Below the pieces are notes generated by a model. The model was given only the letters and a program-made list of their open reading frames with translations. It was not told where the DNA came from and made no database searches. Below, piece by piece: positions 51,601 to 58,959 of a stretch of DNA of 64,000 bases (position 1 is its first letter; every line of letters starts with the position of its first letter). Source of the stretch: an uncultured Saprospiraceae bacterium (GTDB taxonomy: Bacteria > Bacteroidota > Bacteroidia > Chitinophagales > Saprospiraceae); assembly GCA_937973565.1 (NCBI GenBank), contig CALJKQ010000047.1, positions 20,728-84,727 of the forward strand, read 5' to 3'. Made by a program: the position numbers and the translations under genes.

Positions 51601-54209
51601 TGATTGGTGCAGCCGAGGGTATCGGCTGTGAATCCTGTTTCCAACAATACACCCTGAATGGCGTCAGTCAAAAGAATGCTGTCAGTGCAGCCCCAATCAT
51701 CAGTGAGCTTTAAAAATATACTTTCGTATCCGGGTTGATTGATAAACAAAGCAACCGTATCCTGATTAAAAAGAGTATCGGTCGAAAGCCTCCACTCCAA
51801 TTGAACGATATTGGCAAAACTGTCTCTGCTGTTGTGGGTAATTTTTATTTCCTGTGGAACGCAGGCAATGGGCGGAAAGGAAAGCTTTGGTTTTAGGGCA
51901 TTGACCATTACGGGCTCACTAAATTGAAAGCTATCCACACATTCGTGCACATCCGTGACATACATCCAGGGGAGCGACTGTAGCCCTGAAGCTTCAAATG
52001 TAAAACCGGCGTTTTCCAGTGTATCCGTTCTATTAAAACTATAAACGATCAACTCGGCATCTACGGATGCATCAATAAATTGAACCGACAAAGGCACACA
52101 TCCCCTGAGTGTATCGGGCGTATAGGCAGCTACTGGATCTGTGATTCGAACGGTATCCAGGCGTTCGTGCACACAGCCGGTTTCGAAGTTTTTACTGTAA
52201 ATTTTGATACTGTATTCACCCCTTTCCGGAAAGGTAAACTGGGTGAGGATGGAATCCCTCAGGGTATCAGTTCTCGATGCGTTTCCGATGACCCAGTAAA
52301 GACTGTCCGCTCCCAGTGATAAATTGTTGAGCAAAACGGTATAGGGTTCATCACATTGAAATACTATGTCGTAGTTGGATACAGGGGCCAGTACTTTCAC
52401 CAACTCTTCTACTCTTTTTGAAGCAGGACAACCATTGTGAAAAGCTGTAAGGGTAACATCGTATTTTCCCGGTTGGCCGTAAAGATGGTTCACTTCAGAA
52501 CCTGAACCTCCGTCCATATCGCCAAAGTTCCAAACCCAATAATTGGCATTGGAAGAGCAGTTTTGTGAAAATGTCCTTTCGACGTTCAAACAATCGTCTA
52601 TAGGACTTACAATGAAATCTACGGTTGGAGGGGTGCCGCCCTGCACGAAATCTTCTCTGAAGACAGTATCCCTGCAGCCAAAGGCATTGGTAACCGTAAG
52701 TTTAACGTCGTAAGTTCCTATCGTGGTGAGTTGAAAGCTGGGATTTTTTTGAGCGGATGTAAAAAACACCGGGTTGCCTACTTCCCATTTATATTGTACA
52801 ATGGGAATATCAGTCACCACACTATCACCCAAATTTACCAGATACGGCACGCAGCCGCCGATAAACTGAAAAGGAAGATTGGCTTCAAATTTCTTTATTT
52901 CGATTTCCTTTTGGAGTTCTGCCGTGCAACCATTAGGGTCTGTATAGGAAATGTTGAGTTGATAGCTGCCAAATTTTGCAATGTTAAAGGATGTAGTTTG
53001 CTGATCGTCTTCCAGATCAAGTCCTCCACCTGTAAGGTTCCAATTGTATTGCCCTGTACTTTTGCCTTCTGCCTGAACGGTGACAGGTACCTGGCACGCC
53101 TGCTGATTGATGATCTGAATATCCGGAATAGGGGTGGGCAAAACATTTACACAATTTTTTTCAATGGTGTCTCTGCAGTTGCCGCGCCATCTGTATAGTT
53201 TTACTTTGTAGCATCCTTTTTGGGCATAGCTGTGAAGCGGATTTAAGGCAGAAGAAAAGTTGCCATCATCAAAGACCCATCTTACAGAGTCTGCTCCCAG
53301 TTCAGACGCGTCTTTAAACAAGATGTCTTCTCCAATGCAGTAATCCGGTTTTTCTGTAATGATTTCTTTTTTGGGATTGGTATTGACATAGCCTTCGTAA
53401 TCGAACGTATCAATGCACTCTCCTTTTTTGACGATCAGAGTTAAATCGTAACTTCCTTTATTGGTAAAATTGGCAAGGGGTGGGACCAACCCCGTTGCGG
53501 TCTGACCGTTACCCAAATTCCATTGATAACTGGCAGCAGGGTCTGCATTCAGATTCTCCAACTTTACCTGCCAGGGAAGTTCACAGGATTGAAGGAAGGT
53601 CTTCTTTATGGCAGGCGTAGGCACGGCATAAATATTGAGCAGATCCTTCTTGCTAACAGTGGCTTCACACCCTTTGTCATCCTTGATGGTCAATGACATG
53701 GAGTATAGCCCCGCAAATGAATAGGTAGATTGTATGACAGTTGCAGGGTCAGTGGTCTTTATTACATTGGCACTTCCACCAATATCCCAGGTCCATTCAA
53801 CAATGTTTCCATTGGGGCTTTTGGATAAATCGGTGAAGTGTACATCAAAAGGTACACACCCTTTGTCTTTGTCAATAATAAAGTTGGGGTCAGGCTTTTG
53901 GTAAATGTTGATGAAATTATCTTTACAAACCGTGTTGCTTTGTCCGGCGGCATTGGTTACGGTAAGACAAATACGGTAAGATCCCGGTTTATCAAAAATT
54001 CTTCCCGGGTTTTGTTTGTCTGAGGTGAGTCCGCTTAAATCCCAGTTCCAGGAAACAATCTGACTTCCGTTACTGGTACTCTTGTCAATAAAAACAACCT
54101 GTAAAGCACCACAGCCGGTAGTGGCATTTGCTTCAAAATCTGCAATAACCTGAGAAAAACCTATAAAAGGTAGTAGTATGAAAATTCCTATTATGAGTAC
54201 CAATTGCAT
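48678..54209 (-). CDS. Giant PKD-repeat surface protein, T9SS type B
   Basis: 1843 residues. Signal peptide MQLVLIIGIFILLPFIGFSQ, then about 15 PKD-like modules in series (landmarks VSWNWDLSG, VEWTWDIGGS, YQWNLGNG, RWVFDDGNFSS, YWVWNFGDMDGG, FLWTFGDGESATTG, YQWDFGDQSGVSF, YYWDFGNGVVDSS), most with paired Cys. Later modules (~1290-1740) are Ig-like with CxGC or CTNC pairs (SNSWTNGNTTLCQGCDVW, SPGNGLDCTNC). The end is a CHU_C type B sorting domain (IFIRDRWGNIVYQTENIDAI, ESGVYTYVVQAYC). A surface or gliding-associated fibre is inferred. A -7 box sits at 54227. Confidence 0.92.
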   Translation of the reverse strand: MQLVLIIGIFILLPFIGFSQVIADFEANATTGCGALQVVFIDKSTSNGSQIVSWNWDLSGLTSDKQNPGRIFDKPGSYRICLTVTNAAGQSNTVCKDNFINIYQKPDPNFIIDKDKGCVPFDVHFTDLSKSPNGNIVEWTWDIGGSANVIKTTDPATVIQSTYSFAGLYSMSLTIKDDKGCEATVSKKDLLNIYAVPTPAIKKTFLQSCELPWQVKLENLNADPAASYQWNLGNGQTATGLVPPLANFTNKGSYDLTLIVKKGECIDTFDYEGYVNTNPKKEIITEKPDYCIGEDILFKDASELGADSVRWVFDDGNFSSALNPLHSYAQKGCYKVKLYRWRGNCRDTIEKNCVNVLPTPIPDIQIINQQACQVPVTVQAEGKSTGQYNWNLTGGGLDLEDDQQTTSFNIAKFGSYQLNISYTDPNGCTAELQKEIEIKKFEANLPFQFIGGCVPYLVNLGDSVVTDIPIVQYKWEVGNPVFFTSAQKNPSFQLTTIGTYDVKLTVTNAFGCRDTVFREDFVQGGTPPTVDFIVSPIDDCLNVERTFSQNCSSNANYWVWNFGDMDGGSGSEVNHLYGQPGKYDVTLTAFHNGCPASKRVEELVKVLAPVSNYDIVFQCDEPYTVLLNNLSLGADSLYWVIGNASRTDTLRDSILTQFTFPERGEYSIKIYSKNFETGCVHERLDTVRITDPVAAYTPDTLRGCVPLSVQFIDASVDAELIVYSFNRTDTLENAGFTFEASGLQSLPWMYVTDVHECVDSFQFSEPVMVNALKPKLSFPPIACVPQEIKITHNSRDSFANIVQLEWRLSTDTLFNQDTVALFINQPGYESIFLKLTDDWGCTDSILLTDAIQGVLLETGFTADTLGCTNQEVLFVPQGDNANTSGFLWTFGDGESATTGITRHLYKDEGIFDVCLTLYDIRGCENTHCEPAWIDVQNPKAQFSGDPLFETCPPLLTRFTNASENAIAYQWDFGDQSGVSFVSDPSHIYFEPDTFDVTLIAIRSNVCKDTLTLKDYVMVLGPRGNFEFNIEGNCTPLQVRFTANSDDYYRYYWDFGNGVVDSSLLLQNFDEKVFTYPMPGVYSPKLIISDNAGCKRNFTNDDIMVNTIHLKVNPITDPLCGLPVTLQINNESTSTSQATYYLWSISANGDTSELTGNIISPIINAYGIYDLRLTAHTDNCSDTLDIAGFAGVYPNPKTGFNWQSTPCQYNALQFNNTSFIESGNLVKHEWKIENEIFNDFEVSYQFQTTGSKAVSLTTTSEAGCKSESLQTLEVLPNHKIQAGPDTLICIGDSANLHFIILSNNLGGSNSWTNGNTTLCQGCDVWEVFPNDTTLYYTLYTASNGCVAKDSTLVFVAPLPAPEIELLSDTILCKGLKAELGVISPDATYQYEWRGINLGNCSGNCQTISIVPDISSYYTAKAINQYGCSGKDSIFVEVESSIPDYLINQKFICEDSTTQLFATGVKTLAWLQGNTLLCNGCDTVMVSPKVNTIYTINVVSDNGCPYTDNITVNLVPQNSIAAGDDMQICLGEKVTLNGSGIGNAFWYFANQLLASEYRPLVSPLSTGNYILKSEKDECVLYDSIFIDVITKSEITAKGDTVCPGEAVILNSDGLAFQYSWYFDNKKIANGEEIRITPDTSIYLKVIGQRTTCIPDTEDVFVYVHPAIEYHLLKPSYDLFYNSKVDVDAEYPDSGVDYTYQWSPGNGLDCTNCPEPTIKEISESTIYTIITKDQQTGCQLEQQLSVDLLTRCSEEGYYIPNILYANGTDNNKMFFTKAANPEEFRSIFIRDRWGNIVYQTENIDAIWDATINGRPLESGVYTYVVQAYCPELDEEYYFAGDLTVLK

Positions 54210-54226
54210 GGCTGCCTATTACGTTG

Positions 54227-54234
54227 TAAAGATA
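54227..54234 (-). promoter_or_regulatory. -7 box of the PKD gene
   Basis: TATCTTTA on the minus strand with TTG 17 bases upstream, 17 bases before the ATG. Confidence 0.55.
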
Positions 54235-54533
54235 GAAAGTGCTTTTTTACCCAAAATCAGGTAAATCCCCTATTTTTATTAGACAAAAAAAGTGCCCGAT
54301 TCCCTAATATTTTACAAATATCACCTCTAATTAGCAACTTTTTTACTCAAACAGACAATTTGGATGAGAATTGAGTCCATGGGCTCTGCTTTTAATCAGT
54401 AAGCCTATATTAATACCTTCTTTTAACCAGGGGGCCTCTTTTTGCCATTTTAAGCTCTTTTGCTCTGCGGAAACTCAATTCCTGGTATAAAATCAGCCTC
54501 CAAAGGCACTTTAACTGTTAATTTTTTATTAAA
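54235..54533. other. AT-rich intergenic region
   Basis: Between the PKD promoter and the BlaI operators. No reading frame, repeat or convincing hairpin seen. Confidence 0.4.
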
Positions 54534-54580
54534 TACGAAAGATTTCGTATTGCGGCCTTGACTCTACGAAGTATTTCGTA
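54534..54580 (+). promoter_or_regulatory. Two BlaI-type operator dyads
   Basis: TACGAAAGATTTCGTA (54534-54549, a perfect 18-bp palindrome with its flanking A and T) and TACGAAGTATTTCGTA (54565-54580). Their centres are 31 bp apart, three helical turns, so two repressor dimers would bind the same face. They lie 28 bases before the blaI-like start and most likely mediate autorepression. Confidence 0.8.
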
Positions 54581-54607
54581 TATCATTGCATTAAAAAAGA
54601 GGAAAAT

Positions 54608-54997
54608 ATGCATTTCAACCAGCCACCTGCCATGCCGACGGATTCGGAATTGGAAATATTGCAACTGCTATGGGAGCATGGAGAGAGCAGCGTAAGGTTC
54701 ATCAATGAAAAGCTAAATCAGAAGCGTGAAGTAGGTTATACCACTACTTTAAAAATCATGCAAATCATGAATGATAAAGGACTGGTTCAAAGAAACACTG
54801 GCCAAAAAGTCCATTTGTATAAAGCTTTGCTACAGGAAAACAAAGCCAAAACGAGAATGGTCAATGAATTTATCACCAACGCTTTTAATGGCTCCGCTAA
54901 AGAACTGGTCATGCACGCATTGGGAAATCACAAAGCGACAGCCCATGAATTGGAAGAAATAAAGGCACTTATCCAATCACTCGAAAAACAATCCTGA
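54608..54997 (+). CDS. BlaI/MecI/CopY-family repressor
   Basis: 129-residue winged-helix repressor. LTDSE-type entry (PTDSELEILQLLWEHGESSV), the recognition region EVGYTTTLKIMQIMNDKGLV and a C-terminal dimer helix match the family. It should bind the two dyads upstream and be released after cleavage by the BlaR1-like protease whose gene starts one base later. Possible signals include cell-wall stress or metals; beta-lactam sensing is not indicated because the partner lacks a penicillin-binding domain. Confidence 0.92.
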   Translation: MHFNQPPAMPTDSELEILQLLWEHGESSVRFINEKLNQKREVGYTTTLKIMQIMNDKGLVQRNTGQKVHLYKALLQENKAKTRMVNEFITNAFNGSAKELVMHALGNHKATAHELEEIKALIQSLEKQS

Positions 54998-54998
54998 T

Positions 54999-56924
54999 AT
55001 GTTTTTTTCCATTGAACCCAATGTATTTTATGCCCTTAGCTGGACCATTATCCATTCATTGTGGCAGGGAGGCTTAGTATTTGCTGTTCTTTCTATCTTT
55101 TTTTACACCAGACCTCGTCTTTCTTCTGCTCAAAAATTCAATGCATCCTATGCCGGTTTGCTGGTGTTTTTTGGCATGGTCCTGTTTACCTTTTGTCAGC
55201 TAAATCAGACTCCTATAGATACTACCGCTGAACCTGCTTTTACGGCATGGAGACAATGGTCGTTTAGTGTCGACCCCACCAACGGCTGGAATGTAAATCA
55301 GCTTATCAATGCAAATTCCGCGTATATCGCCAACGCCTGGTTTATTGGCTTTGCCTTGTTTCTACTGCGTTACCTGTTGTCATACGGCTGGTTGTTATAC
55401 CAGGTTTCCAAAGCAAAGGAATACTTGATTCCCGAATTGGATCTGGGAGGTATGCTGGCGTCCATGAAAATCAGCAAAAAAGTAACCATAAAATCGTGTT
55501 CTCTCCATGGAGGACCCTTCACTATGGGGCTCTTTAAGTCGGCCATCTTTTTTCCAATCGCTGTCCTCAATCAATTGAATGCTCAGGAAGTTGAAGCCAT
55601 TGTTGCACACGAATTGGCCCATATCCGCAGAAACGATTTTGTGCTCAATCTGATCGCTGCAGCCATTGAAACTATGCTGTACTATCACCCTGTAATCTGG
55701 TGGCTCCAAAAACAATTGGCTCAAAACAGGGAAGAGGCATGTGATGATGAAGCCCTGGCTTATATCCAGAATCCAATGGTTTATGCCCGTGCCTTACTTA
55801 AAATCCAGGAACTGGAAAACAACCATAACGCACCTGAACTCTCGCTTGCATTTACAGGTAAAAAAAGCAATCAATTACTCAACAGAATTAAAAGAATTTT
55901 TCAAATGTCACACTCACCTATCCAACTCAAAGAAAAACTCATGGCCAGCCTCGTACTCATCATTGTGGCTATGGGACTTACCGAAGCTTATGCTTACAAA
56001 CATGAAAACGGAAAACACTCCTTAATCAAAGCTCTGGAATCAAAATTGGCTGAAAAGAGAATTGAAGTTTTCATCGATAGCATTCCTGCGAGTAAAAAGA
56101 AGCAGTCAATCAGCATCATCAAATCAGATGGTGAAAAAGAAATTTCACTTAAAATGGAAAACGGAGCTATCAAGAGTCTGGTCATCGATGGTGTGGAAGT
56201 GCCACCTTCAGAATTTGATAAGCACAAGGAATTGATAAAAGAAATTACACCCGACGAGGATGGTGATCTTAAAACTTATTCGTTTTCCTTTTCCGATAAG
56301 GATTTTGATTTCATGCCTTTGCACGGAGAGCATTTCAAAAATTTCTCTTTTGATTTTCCCGATGATATGCACGTATTCAAATTGGACTCATTGCACCAAT
56401 TGCATCAGTTGAAAGCGGATTCTATGATGAAATTGGCGGACATCTTCAGATTTAAAGCAGATTCACTGCATGGCTTTCAGTTTATGATGCCGGAAATGAA
56501 TGGTCAGACATTCAAATTTCATTTTCCTGAAGATGGTATGCATTGGCAAGGATTGGAGAATCTGGACATACCGGAGATGGATGGCTGGCCCGAGGCCGAA
56601 AGTCCTGAATTTTTTGGTATACATCCGAATGATGATCACGCTATGATGGAAAAAAGATTTTTCAAAGGTGGAGATGATAGAAATCTTGAACAACTCATAG
56701 GATCTCAGCTTAACAGAGATGGCTTCCTGATTGCCGGTAAAAAGAACAAAATCGAACTCTCCGGAAAAAACCTCAAGATCAATGGTGAAAAACAACCCAC
56801 CAATATATGGAACAAATACAAAGACCTGTTTGAACAGGAAACGGGTATGCCTTTGAGCAAAGACACTAAATTGGTATTTGAAATCGAAGGAAAAACAAGT
56901 AATCGCAAATTCAAATCATTTTAA
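54999..56924 (+). CDS. BlaR1-type M56 membrane metallopeptidase with atypical C-terminus
   Basis: 641 residues. Membrane helices (SLWQGGLVFAVLSIFFY, YAGLLVFFGMVLFTFCQL, WFIGFALFLLRYLLSYGWLL, ASLVLIIVAMGLTEAYAY) frame the M56 zinc site HELAH (194-198) with NREEACDDEAL as the third ligand region. After the last helix (~330) lies about 310 residues without the class D penicillin-binding domain of classical BlaR1. This part is rich in Phe, His, Met and Asp (DFMPLHGEHFKNFSFDF, MMPEMNGQTFKFHFPEDGMH) and has repeated SLHQLHQLKADSMM helices. It could sense a metal or an envelope lipid; that is speculation. Confidence 0.88.
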   Translation: MFFSIEPNVFYALSWTIIHSLWQGGLVFAVLSIFFYTRPRLSSAQKFNASYAGLLVFFGMVLFTFCQLNQTPIDTTAEPAFTAWRQWSFSVDPTNGWNVNQLINANSAYIANAWFIGFALFLLRYLLSYGWLLYQVSKAKEYLIPELDLGGMLASMKISKKVTIKSCSLHGGPFTMGLFKSAIFFPIAVLNQLNAQEVEAIVAHELAHIRRNDFVLNLIAAAIETMLYYHPVIWWLQKQLAQNREEACDDEALAYIQNPMVYARALLKIQELENNHNAPELSLAFTGKKSNQLLNRIKRIFQMSHSPIQLKEKLMASLVLIIVAMGLTEAYAYKHENGKHSLIKALESKLAEKRIEVFIDSIPASKKKQSISIIKSDGEKEISLKMENGAIKSLVIDGVEVPPSEFDKHKELIKEITPDEDGDLKTYSFSFSDKDFDFMPLHGEHFKNFSFDFPDDMHVFKLDSLHQLHQLKADSMMKLADIFRFKADSLHGFQFMMPEMNGQTFKFHFPEDGMHWQGLENLDIPEMDGWPEAESPEFFGIHPNDDHAMMEKRFFKGGDDRNLEQLIGSQLNRDGFLIAGKKNKIELSGKNLKINGEKQPTNIWNKYKDLFEQETGMPLSKDTKLVFEIEGKTSNRKFKSF

Positions 56925-56937
56925 AAATTCATAAAAC

Positions 56938-57645
56938 ATGAAGAACATAATTATTGGAACATTGCTTTTGATCGGCCTTGCAGCAAACGTTCAGGCACAG
57001 GAAGAAAAAAAAGTAATTGTCAGAAAAGTTGAAAAATCTGAAGTTAAGGAATCGGATAAGACCAACAATGGAAAGGAAAAGACCATTACCATTAATGTTG
57101 AAACCGATGAAAATGTAGAAAATGAGAATGCCACCCTTGCCATCACCAAAGAAATGATCAATGGTAAGGAAAAATCAATTTACAAACTCACCGAAGATAA
57201 AGACGGTGAAATAAAAGTAATTGAATGGGATGGCGAAGGTGAAATGCCGGCTGAAATCAGGGAGAAAATGAAATCCGTTGATGTGGCCATTGGTGAGGGT
57301 GATAAAAAGATGATTTGGATCGAGAAAAATGTAGAAGCCGGTTCACCCAAAGGCAAAAGAAAACACATCAAAATGCACGATGCTATGCCGCCACAGCCAA
57401 AAGTTAAGTTGGGTGTAATGATATCCGATGACAACAATGGTGTCAACGTAGACGAGGTCTTCAAAGGAAGCGCTGCAGATAAGGCAGGGCTTGAAAAGGG
57501 AGATGTAATTTTGAAATTGAATGACAAATACATCTTTTCTGAAGAAGCCCTTTTTGAAACACTGGCCGGATTCAAAGAAGGTGAAAAAATCAGTGTAACC
57601 GTAATCAGGGGTAACAAAGAAAAAACCATGAATTTGACATTCTAA
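56938..57645 (+). CDS. Exported PDZ-domain protein of the BlaI/BlaR1 operon
   Basis: 235 residues, third gene of the operon, 13 bases after the peptidase gene. Signal peptide MKNIIIGTLLLIGLAANVQAQ, a charged Lys/Glu/Asn-rich region (~22-150), then a C-terminal PDZ domain (KLGVMISDDNNGVNVDEV, SAADKAGLEKGDVILKL, EGEKISVTVIRGNKEK). No protease domain. PDZ proteins bind free C-termini, so it may present a periplasmic signal to the BlaR1-like sensor. Terminator follows. Confidence 0.85.
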   Translation: MKNIIIGTLLLIGLAANVQAQEEKKVIVRKVEKSEVKESDKTNNGKEKTITINVETDENVENENATLAITKEMINGKEKSIYKLTEDKDGEIKVIEWDGEGEMPAEIREKMKSVDVAIGEGDKKMIWIEKNVEAGSPKGKRKHIKMHDAMPPQPKVKLGVMISDDNNGVNVDEVFKGSAADKAGLEKGDVILKLNDKYIFSEEALFETLAGFKEGEKISVTVIRGNKEKTMNLTF

Positions 57646-57666
57646 AGTTATTTGAATATATATTTC

Positions 57667-57700
57667 AAAGCCGGGTCAGATAAAAATGCCCGGCTTTTTT
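57667..57700 (+). terminator. Terminator of the BlaI operon
   Basis: AAAGCCGGG and CCCGGCTTT form a 9-bp stem, followed by TTT, 21 bases after the stop. Confidence 0.9.
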
Positions 57701-57748
57701 ATTTATGTTTGGTAACCAACTATCTTGCAGTCATAACATGCCTAATTT

Positions 57749-58906
57749 ATGAATTTGCCATATGTATCCGGTGTAGAAAGTGCCTTTTGTTACAAAAGAC
57801 TCTCGCAATATCAATCCATTGGATTGCTTACCAACGATGCTGCCAAAACATCCAAAGGCGTTTTATCAAGGGTTTTTATGATGGAACAGGGTTTGTCCAT
57901 AGCTCAACTTTTTGCTCCCGAACATGGACTTGGTATTAAAGGTGAAGATGGTGCGCCTCAGCCACATACTTTGGATCCATTTACTCAATTGCCGGTAACC
58001 AGTCTTTATTATGAAGATGCAGGTGTTCCTCCATACGCCTTGAAAAATTTGGATGCTGTGGTAGTAGATATACCTGATGTGGGAGCCCGGTTTTACACCT
58101 ATCTCTGGTCGGCCACCCATTTGATGGAAGCTTGTGCTGCTGACGATATACCTGTATACATTCTCGACCGCCCCAACCCTTTGGGTGCCGTGCTGGCTGA
58201 CTGTGAAGGACCTTTTTTAGACGAGCAACACTGTAGTTCTTTTATTGGCAGGTGGAATATACCTTTAAAACACAGCTGTACCATTGGAGAACTGGCTGTG
58301 TATTTTCAAAAGACCTATATGCCTCGCCTCAATCTGCATGTAATCAAAATGGAAAATTACAACAGACAAATCAAAGCCGGTTTTGATTTTCCTTTTGAAC
58401 CCACCTCTCCTGCCTTGTTCCGTTGGCAAGGTGTGCATCTTTATCCCGGTATGTGTTTATTGGAAGGTTTGAATGTAAGTGAAGGCCGGGGTACACTGCA
58501 CCCTTTTGAATGGTTTGGGGCTCCCTGGTTGGATTCACAACAATTTTTACAAAGCTTCCCTCATGCAGCATTTCCTCAAGTCAAATGGATGGAATGTACA
58601 CTTCAACCGACCCAGGGCATATGGGCGGGTTGGGAATGTAACGGTATTAAAGTAAATATTGATGAACCCATCTCCCATGCAGTTGCACTGGGATTTGAAA
58701 TCCTGATGGCGCTGGTGGCTTGTCATAGAACTGAGCTTGCTCCGCGGCCTTATCCTACACTGGCCAATCCATCAGGTCACAACCACCTCGACAGGTTGAC
58801 TGGTGTTTATCATTTTTACGATTTGTTGCTGAATAATAAATTGCCTGCCACCAACATTGCCGCTGCCTGGATGGATATAATTAAACCGTGTTTATTGTAT
58901 AAATAA
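57749..58906 (+). CDS. DUF1343 / NamZ-like exo-beta-N-acetylmuramidase
   Basis: 385 residues of the DUF1343 family, whose characterised member NamZ removes N-acetylmuramic acid from the ends of peptidoglycan fragments. Signatures: GLLTNDAAKTSKG, LFAPEHGLGIKGEDGAP, VVVDIPDVGARFYTYLWSAT, VYILDRPNPLGA and EGLNVSEGRGTLHPFEWFGAPW. Unlike secreted members it begins directly with the catalytic fold (MNLPYVSGVESAFCYKRLS) and shows no signal peptide, which suggests a cytoplasmic recycling role. A -7-like TATCTTGC lies at 57721. Stands alone after the operon terminator. Confidence 0.88.
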   Translation: MNLPYVSGVESAFCYKRLSQYQSIGLLTNDAAKTSKGVLSRVFMMEQGLSIAQLFAPEHGLGIKGEDGAPQPHTLDPFTQLPVTSLYYEDAGVPPYALKNLDAVVVDIPDVGARFYTYLWSATHLMEACAADDIPVYILDRPNPLGAVLADCEGPFLDEQHCSSFIGRWNIPLKHSCTIGELAVYFQKTYMPRLNLHVIKMENYNRQIKAGFDFPFEPTSPALFRWQGVHLYPGMCLLEGLNVSEGRGTLHPFEWFGAPWLDSQQFLQSFPHAAFPQVKWMECTLQPTQGIWAGWECNGIKVNIDEPISHAVALGFEILMALVACHRTELAPRPYPTLANPSGHNHLDRLTGVYHFYDLLLNNKLPATNIAAAWMDIIKPCLLYK

Positions 58907-58942
58907 AAAAGACCCGACCCATGGTTGACACGAGTCAGGTCT
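58904..58942 (-). terminator. Terminator of the EF-G2-like gene
   Basis: On the minus strand AGACCTGAC pairs with GTCGGGTCT (one mismatch), then TTTTTT. It also closes the convergent DUF1343 gene, whose stop codon it overlaps. Confidence 0.75.
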
Positions 58943-58959
58943 CTTATCCAAATTGTGTT

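Noticed and set aside
52731..53198. 155-codon antisense frame inside the PKD gene
   Set aside because: Sense frame has continuous PKD modules; antisense frame shows no domain or signal.
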